From: Deltaproteobacteria bacterium
GTDB lineage: Bacteria > Bdellovibrionota > Bdellovibrionia > Bdellovibrionales > Bdellovibrionaceae
Assembly: GCA_017302835.1 (NCBI GenBank)
Contig: JAFLCC010000005.1
Span: 62,001 to 126,000, forward strand
Direction of reading: 5' to 3'
Length of the DNA: 64,000 nt
Below the pieces are notes generated by a model, which was not told the DNA's origin, did no database searches, and worked only from the letters and a program-made list of their open reading frames with translations. The position numbers and the translations under genes are program-made. Each line of letters starts with the position of its first letter. Within the stretch, counting starts at the first letter, position 1. Shown here in pieces: positions 60,290-64,000 of this stretch.

Positions 60290-61633
60290 ATGGATTTTTC
60301 AATATTTGATAACTCTTTTGATATAGTTATTGTTTATGATTCTAAAGGTTTTATTAAATATGGTAATTCCGCCTTTTATCTTTTTGCTGGATTGTCTCCA
60401 GCGAGAGTTATTGATAAGATGGATTTGGGAAAAATATTTTTAAGCTTTGATGAGGTGCCGCTTCATCTACCTTATTTTACTCAAATTAAAGATCCTACCA
60501 CCATAAAAGTTGTTAATTTTAAGTCCAAAAATAATGAAAAAGGACTTGGTCAATATTCGGTGACGCCCTTAGAAAATGAATTGAAACTTTTCTTTTTTAA
60601 GGACTTAACCATTGAAGAAGATTTACATAAAAAATACCGCAGAGAAATGACCCTCAAAGACAAAAAAATTGAAGAAATGGATTCCTTGATTCAGCTTCTT
60701 CAGAACACCAGGCTAGTTAAAGAATCAAAGAAGATCATGGAAGAATTTGCAAAACATCTATTGAATCATTTTGGTATTGGAATTGGTTTTTTGAAAACGT
60801 CTGAAGGTGAAATTCTTAAAGTTATCAATTCAAAGCAAATTGGTTTTACCTCCTCCTATGATCCATTAGTTCAATGGATCCACTGGCTTCATCCCGTAAA
60901 AAAATATTCATATTACAAAGGGCAAGAGCTACAAGAAGTGCTGAAAACTTTTTATCCTAACTTGTACTCACTAGTTATTATTCCCATTGATGCTCAAAGC
61001 AAGGATTCCTTCGAGGTTTTTATCCCTTTCCCTTCTGAAGACAAATCTGAAAATTTTGATCATGATCAGGTGGTGACACTGGCAGATCAAATGAAGTTAC
61101 TTCTGCAAAACATGACTTTAGAACGATTATCCATCTTTGACGATCTCACGAAGTTACATAATTCTCGATTCTTTCGTGAGAAATTAGACGAATATACAAG
61201 TCATTATGAAAAGTTAAATTTAATGATCTTAGATATCGATTTTTTTAAAAAAATTAACGACACCTATGGCCATTTGGGTGGAGATGCTGTTCTTATTCAG
61301 GTTGGAAAAATTCTGAAAGGATTTCAGAATAAGGAAATATTAGTCTCTCGCGTTGGAGGCGAAGAATTCGCCATCTTGGCCCCGAATCAGACTTTAGAAG
61401 AGACAGAAAAACTGGCACAAAAAATCTCTCAAGAAATTCGTCAGACCCTTATTCCCTACGATGGTCATCAAATTAAAATCACAATGAGTTTTGGAATCAG
61501 CAATTGGAACCCAGGATTTTACTCGGTCCGTGATTTTTACAAAAAAGCCGACGAAGCCTTATATCAAAGCAAGACCAATGGCCGGGACCGAGTCACTGTT
61601 TTAACCTGTACCAATGTGAAACAAATAAAATGA
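60290..61633 (+). CDS. Diguanylate cyclase (PAS-like/GGDEF)
   Basis: I prefer ATG 60290, which has a GAGG box 5 bases upstream, over TTG 60251 with none. The 447-residue protein has an N-terminal PAS-like domain (NSFDIVIVYDSKGFIKYGN), a coiled-coil segment near 120-150, a GAF-like central region, and a C-terminal GGDEF domain. The active loop reads GGEEF in RVGGEEFAILAP, and the metal-binding LMILDIDFFKKIND and TYGHLGGDAVL are intact, so it should make cyclic di-GMP. No RxxD inhibitory site is seen upstream of the loop. No signal peptide or membrane segment; cytoplasmic. The subtilase-PilZ protein at 34917 is a possible effector type. Confidence 0.9.
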   Translation: MDFSIFDNSFDIVIVYDSKGFIKYGNSAFYLFAGLSPARVIDKMDLGKIFLSFDEVPLHLPYFTQIKDPTTIKVVNFKSKNNEKGLGQYSVTPLENELKLFFFKDLTIEEDLHKKYRREMTLKDKKIEEMDSLIQLLQNTRLVKESKKIMEEFAKHLLNHFGIGIGFLKTSEGEILKVINSKQIGFTSSYDPLVQWIHWLHPVKKYSYYKGQELQEVLKTFYPNLYSLVIIPIDAQSKDSFEVFIPFPSEDKSENFDHDQVVTLADQMKLLLQNMTLERLSIFDDLTKLHNSRFFREKLDEYTSHYEKLNLMILDIDFFKKINDTYGHLGGDAVLIQVGKILKGFQNKEILVSRVGGEEFAILAPNQTLEETEKLAQKISQEIRQTLIPYDGHQIKITMSFGISNWNPGFYSVRDFYKKADEALYQSKTNGRDRVTVLTCTNVKQIK

Positions 61634-61740
61634 TTTATTCCGCTTTTAGATTTACTTTCAATATTGAATTTTATTAATTATTGATATTGAATGGTGATTA
61701 ATATTCTAGAGTTTTTTAATTTTATAAAATGTGGGAACCA

Positions 61741-62412
61741 ATGTTAAGTAAACTGCTAGTCACACTTTGTGTTATTTTGATATATTTTATCAATGTAGAC
61801 ATATCAAAGAAAACATTTTCTGCAGACGGGGGGCATTTACTTTGTATTAACGAAAATGCAAAATATTTTACCTTTGGTAATAATGAACAATTAGTTGATT
61901 TGCTTTGGATACGGTTTCTCCAAGAAGTAGATGCTTACAATGAATTTAAAATTGCAGAGGCTCATCTTTGTCCCGATAATACATCAAGTTGGCATTTTCA
62001 ATTATTGAATGTAGCTATTGATTTAGATCCAAAATTTTATGAAATGGCGACAACAGGTCCGCTAACTGTTTCCGTGACCATTAGCGATGCCAAAGGGGCA
62101 TCCATTCTCTTTGATAAAGTGGTAAAGAATTTTCCAAATAAATGGAAAATTCTTTACCAGGCTGGGTATCAAGCTATTTTTGAAGAGAAAGACTTTAAAA
62201 AAGCTGCTGATTTATTAACCAGAGCCGGTCAAAATGGCGCTCCAAAGTGGGTGTTTAGTTTAGCTGGTGGTTTGTATAACGAAGTAGGTATGAAGGCCTT
62301 GGCTGAATCAATTTATCAGTATCTTGTTGAAAAATTTCCAGAAGATGAAGTCACTCGTAATCTTAAACAAAAGTTAGATAACAAAGTTAAAAATTTTTAT
62401 GAAAAAAAATAG
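61741..62412 (+). CDS. TPR-like protein with N-terminal membrane anchor
   Basis: ATG 61741 has GGGA just upstream; an ATG 12 bases earlier is also in frame. The 223-residue protein has an N-terminal hydrophobic segment (LLVTLCVILIYFINV) and a soluble part of helical repeats (FDKVVKNFPNKWKILYQAGYQ and AAGLLTRAG-like turns) reminiscent of tetratricopeptide repeats. I recognise no named family. The TlpA-like thioredoxin gene follows 44 bases later, so the two may be co-transcribed. Confidence 0.65.
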   Translation: MLSKLLVTLCVILIYFINVDISKKTFSADGGHLLCINENAKYFTFGNNEQLVDLLWIRFLQEVDAYNEFKIAEAHLCPDNTSSWHFQLLNVAIDLDPKFYEMATTGPLTVSVTISDAKGASILFDKVVKNFPNKWKILYQAGYQAIFEEKDFKKAADLLTRAGQNGAPKWVFSLAGGLYNEVGMKALAESIYQYLVEKFPEDEVTRNLKQKLDNKVKNFYEKK

Positions 62413-62456
62413 ATTTTTTAAGTAGTTGAAATTTATAAAAATAAGAGGCGGTTAAA

Positions 62457-63005
62457 ATGGGGGCTCACTTAAAAGCTATTTTGTCTGTGGTTGTAGTCAT
62501 GCTTATAAGCTTCCTTGGAGTTTATTTCTATTTAGGCGAAAGTAAGATTCTTCAGAAAGAAACACAGAAAGTAAATGATGAAGTCTCTTTAACTCTTCCA
62601 CAAGAAAAAATAAAATTGATGGATGGGGGGGGCTTGTCGCCTTCCGAGTTCAAGGGAAAAATTATTATTCTTAATTTTTGGGCCAGTTGGTGTGCGCCCT
62701 GTATTGAAGAGGTACCATCCTTAATTGAATTAACAAAAAAAAATAATCATGTTATTGTATTGGCTGTTTCAGGAGACAAAAATAAGGAAGATATTAGGGC
62801 TTTCATAAAGTCATTTCCAGAATTTAACAAGGAACCATTTTATCAAGTTTGGGATAATAATGAAAAATGGTTGAAAAGTTTTCATATTATAAAGCTGCCA
62901 GAATCTTTTATCTTTAATTCGAAAGGTGAAATGGTGAAAAGGATATCTGGAACTATAAATTGGAATACAGCTGATTCCTTGAGCTATTTTAGCAGTCTAG
63001 ATTAA
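62457..63005 (+). CDS. TlpA/ResA-like membrane-anchored thioredoxin
   Basis: The 182-residue protein has an N-terminal signal anchor (about 7-27) and a thioredoxin fold with active site WASWCAPC (Cys79, Cys82) and a cis-Pro region KLPESFIF. TlpA/ResA proteins reduce disulfides in the periplasm, typically on apocytochrome c or copper sites. Nothing nearby identifies a client. An AGAGGCGG box lies ahead of the ATG. Sequence and length are normal for the group. Confidence 0.9.
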   Translation: MGAHLKAILSVVVVMLISFLGVYFYLGESKILQKETQKVNDEVSLTLPQEKIKLMDGGGLSPSEFKGKIIILNFWASWCAPCIEEVPSLIELTKKNNHVIVLAVSGDKNKEDIRAFIKSFPEFNKEPFYQVWDNNEKWLKSFHIIKLPESFIFNSKGEMVKRISGTINWNTADSLSYFSSLD

Positions 63006-63073
63006 TCTCCTTGAAATTAACGTCTCTTCTTTAGCAATAAGTGCTTTCTGGAGCTCTTTAATTCAGAGCTTTC

Positions 63074-63101
63074 TTGACAGAAAGAGTTTTATTCGCATAG
63101 T
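63074..63101 (+). promoter_or_regulatory. Candidate sigma70 promoter of dnaJ
   Basis: TTGACA (63074-63079) matches the -35 consensus exactly. CATAGT (63096-63101) after a 16-base spacer matches -10 at four of six. It is 40 bases ahead of the dnaJ start. I see no heat-shock sigma or CIRCE element. Confidence 0.4.
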
Positions 63102-63141
63102 TTCATAGGCGTTTTGATTTTGAATCGGGAGAGGTGTCGGC

Positions 63142-64000
63142 ATGTCCACAAATCGTGATTATTATGAAATTTTAGGTGTTTCTCGTGATGCAGATACTGA
63201 GACGATTAAAAAGTCTTATCGTAAAATGGCGATGCAATACCATCCAGATAGGAATCCAGATAATAAAGAGGCTGAAGAAAAGTTTAAGGAAGCGGCTGAG
63301 GCCTATGATATTTTAGGAACTCCAGAGAAACGATCTCAATATGACCGTTTTGGTCATGCCGCTTTTAAACAAACCGGAGGAAGAGGCTCACATCCTGGAT
63401 TTGAGAATGTAGAAGATATTTTCTCTAATTTTGGTGATATTTTTGGCGACATTTTTGGCATGAACAGCGGAGGTCGATCGCGACGTTCCAGAAATGAGCC
63501 GCGCAAAGGTTCTGATTTAAGGTATATAGTTGAAATAAGTTTAAAAGAAGTGATTACGGGATTTGAAAAAGAAATCGAATTTGAAACAGAAGTGGGCTGT
63601 AAAGAATGCCATGGTAGTGGAGCTGAAAAAGGAAGTCATGCAGAGACCTGCTCTATGTGTGCTGGAGCTGGCCAGGTCATTTCACGGCAGGGTTTTTTTT
63701 CCATGCAAACGCCTTGTCCTCAATGCCGGGGTGAAGGAACTTTAATTAAAAAACCATGCAGAACTTGTAAAGGTACCGGCAGAAGTTCGAAATCAAAAAA
63801 AATCCAGGTGACAATACCCGCGGGTGTAGATAACGGGACTCGCTTAAGAATTTCCTCTGAAGGAGAGGGGGGCTTCAAGGGTGGGCCTCCAGGCGATTTG
63901 TATGTAGAAGTGAGAGTTAAGGAACAGGAAAATTATGAACGTCATGGAAATGATTTGCATTCCATTTTAAAAGTCCCTTATGTGTTATTGCTTTTAGGAG
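63142..64000 (+). CDS. dnaJ: Chaperone DnaJ, 5' part (runs off the window)
   Basis: The ATG at 63142 opens a frame that stays open to the window end (286 codons). A J domain has YYEILGVSRDA and the HPD triad (residues 34-36). A Gly/Phe-rich segment follows (FSNFGDIFGDIFG), and then four CxxCxGxG zinc repeats (CKECHGSG, CSMCAGAG, CPQCRGEG, CRTCKGTG), which mark full-length type I DnaJ. The start of the C-terminal substrate domain is seen (VTIPAGVDNGTRLRIS). DnaJ delivers unfolded clients to DnaK and stimulates its ATPase. dnaK and grpE are not upstream here. It lacks a stop only because the window ends. Confidence 0.96.
   Translation, partial: MSTNRDYYEILGVSRDADTETIKKSYRKMAMQYHPDRNPDNKEAEEKFKEAAEAYDILGTPEKRSQYDRFGHAAFKQTGGRGSHPGFENVEDIFSNFGDIFGDIFGMNSGGRSRRSRNEPRKGSDLRYIVEISLKEVITGFEKEIEFETEVGCKECHGSGAEKGSHAETCSMCAGAGQVISRQGFFSMQTPCPQCRGEGTLIKKPCRTCKGTGRSSKSKKIQVTIPAGVDNGTRLRISSEGEGGFKGGPPGDLYVEVRVKEQENYERHGNDLHSILKVPYVLLLLG

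Overview
The window reads as a chromosomal segment of an AT-rich (by eye well under 45% GC) Gram-negative bacterium, most likely a member of Bdellovibrionota (Bdellovibrio/Bacteriovorax-like). The pointers are a DUF4423/TIGR02147-type regulator, many small exported proteins of unknown function, many lipoproteins and Sec-exported proteins, and a PilZ-tailed subtilase. This assignment is inference from gene content; there is no rRNA in the window. There is one tRNA (Asp-GUC), no CRISPR array and no recognisable IS transposase.

Layout. 0-5 kb: SGNH hydrolase, tRNA-Asp with a good promoter, murB, a CBS-pair protein and a VWA lipoprotein. 4.9-11 kb: a TolC / MacA-like / MacB-like efflux operon followed by two integral membrane proteins. 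11-16.4 kb: PepSY protein, MgtE, and two overlapping ABC half-transporters that resemble the two halves of an ABCC/MRP protein. 16.5-22 kb: Tat-exported flavin amine oxidase, folE, an Ala/Lys-rich exported peptide, a two-component system with an accessory exported protein, and tatA. 22.2-24.3 kb: selD-mnmH for 2-selenouridine in tRNA. 24.4-32.6 kb: EamA permease, argC-argJ-argB, FKBP lipoprotein, pyroglutamyl-peptidase-like enzyme, EEP-family phosphatase/nuclease and M17 aminopeptidase. 32.7-36.8 kb: a conserved protein of unknown function, a DUF502 protein and the subtilase-PilZ fusion. 36.8-42.3 kb: a block of exported orphans around a DUF4423 regulator. 42.4-53.9 kb: the most unusual locus (below). 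54-64 kb: housekeeping proteostasis and wall genes (Slt-type lytic transglycosylase, htpX, clpA, clpS, a GGDEF protein, TlpA-like thioredoxin, and dnaJ running off the end).

The unusual locus is a divergent pair of units. On the minus strand a translationally coupled operon (ATGA overlaps) encodes an exported 1160-residue transglutaminase-VWA protein and three tandem exported beta-propeller-like paralogues; the third is broken by a single in-frame TGA. On the plus strand is a 1130-residue protein with two MoxR/RavA-like AAA+ domains that nevertheless starts with a clear Sec signal peptide. All five predicted mature proteins, and a sixth nearby orphan, carry a Cys-x3-Tyr motif close to the signal peptidase site. 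A palindromic sequence (TCCAAATTTTGGA) lies in the divergent promoter region and recurs ahead of a neighbouring exported gene, with a degenerate copy ahead of the DUF4423 regulator. Together this looks like a co-regulated, exported ATPase-VWA-transglutaminase-propeller system that I do not recognise as described.

Other structures worth attention are two copies of a roughly 120-bp palindromic element whose arms differ by compensatory changes, and a 54-bp near-perfect palindrome between convergent genes at 54.07 kb.
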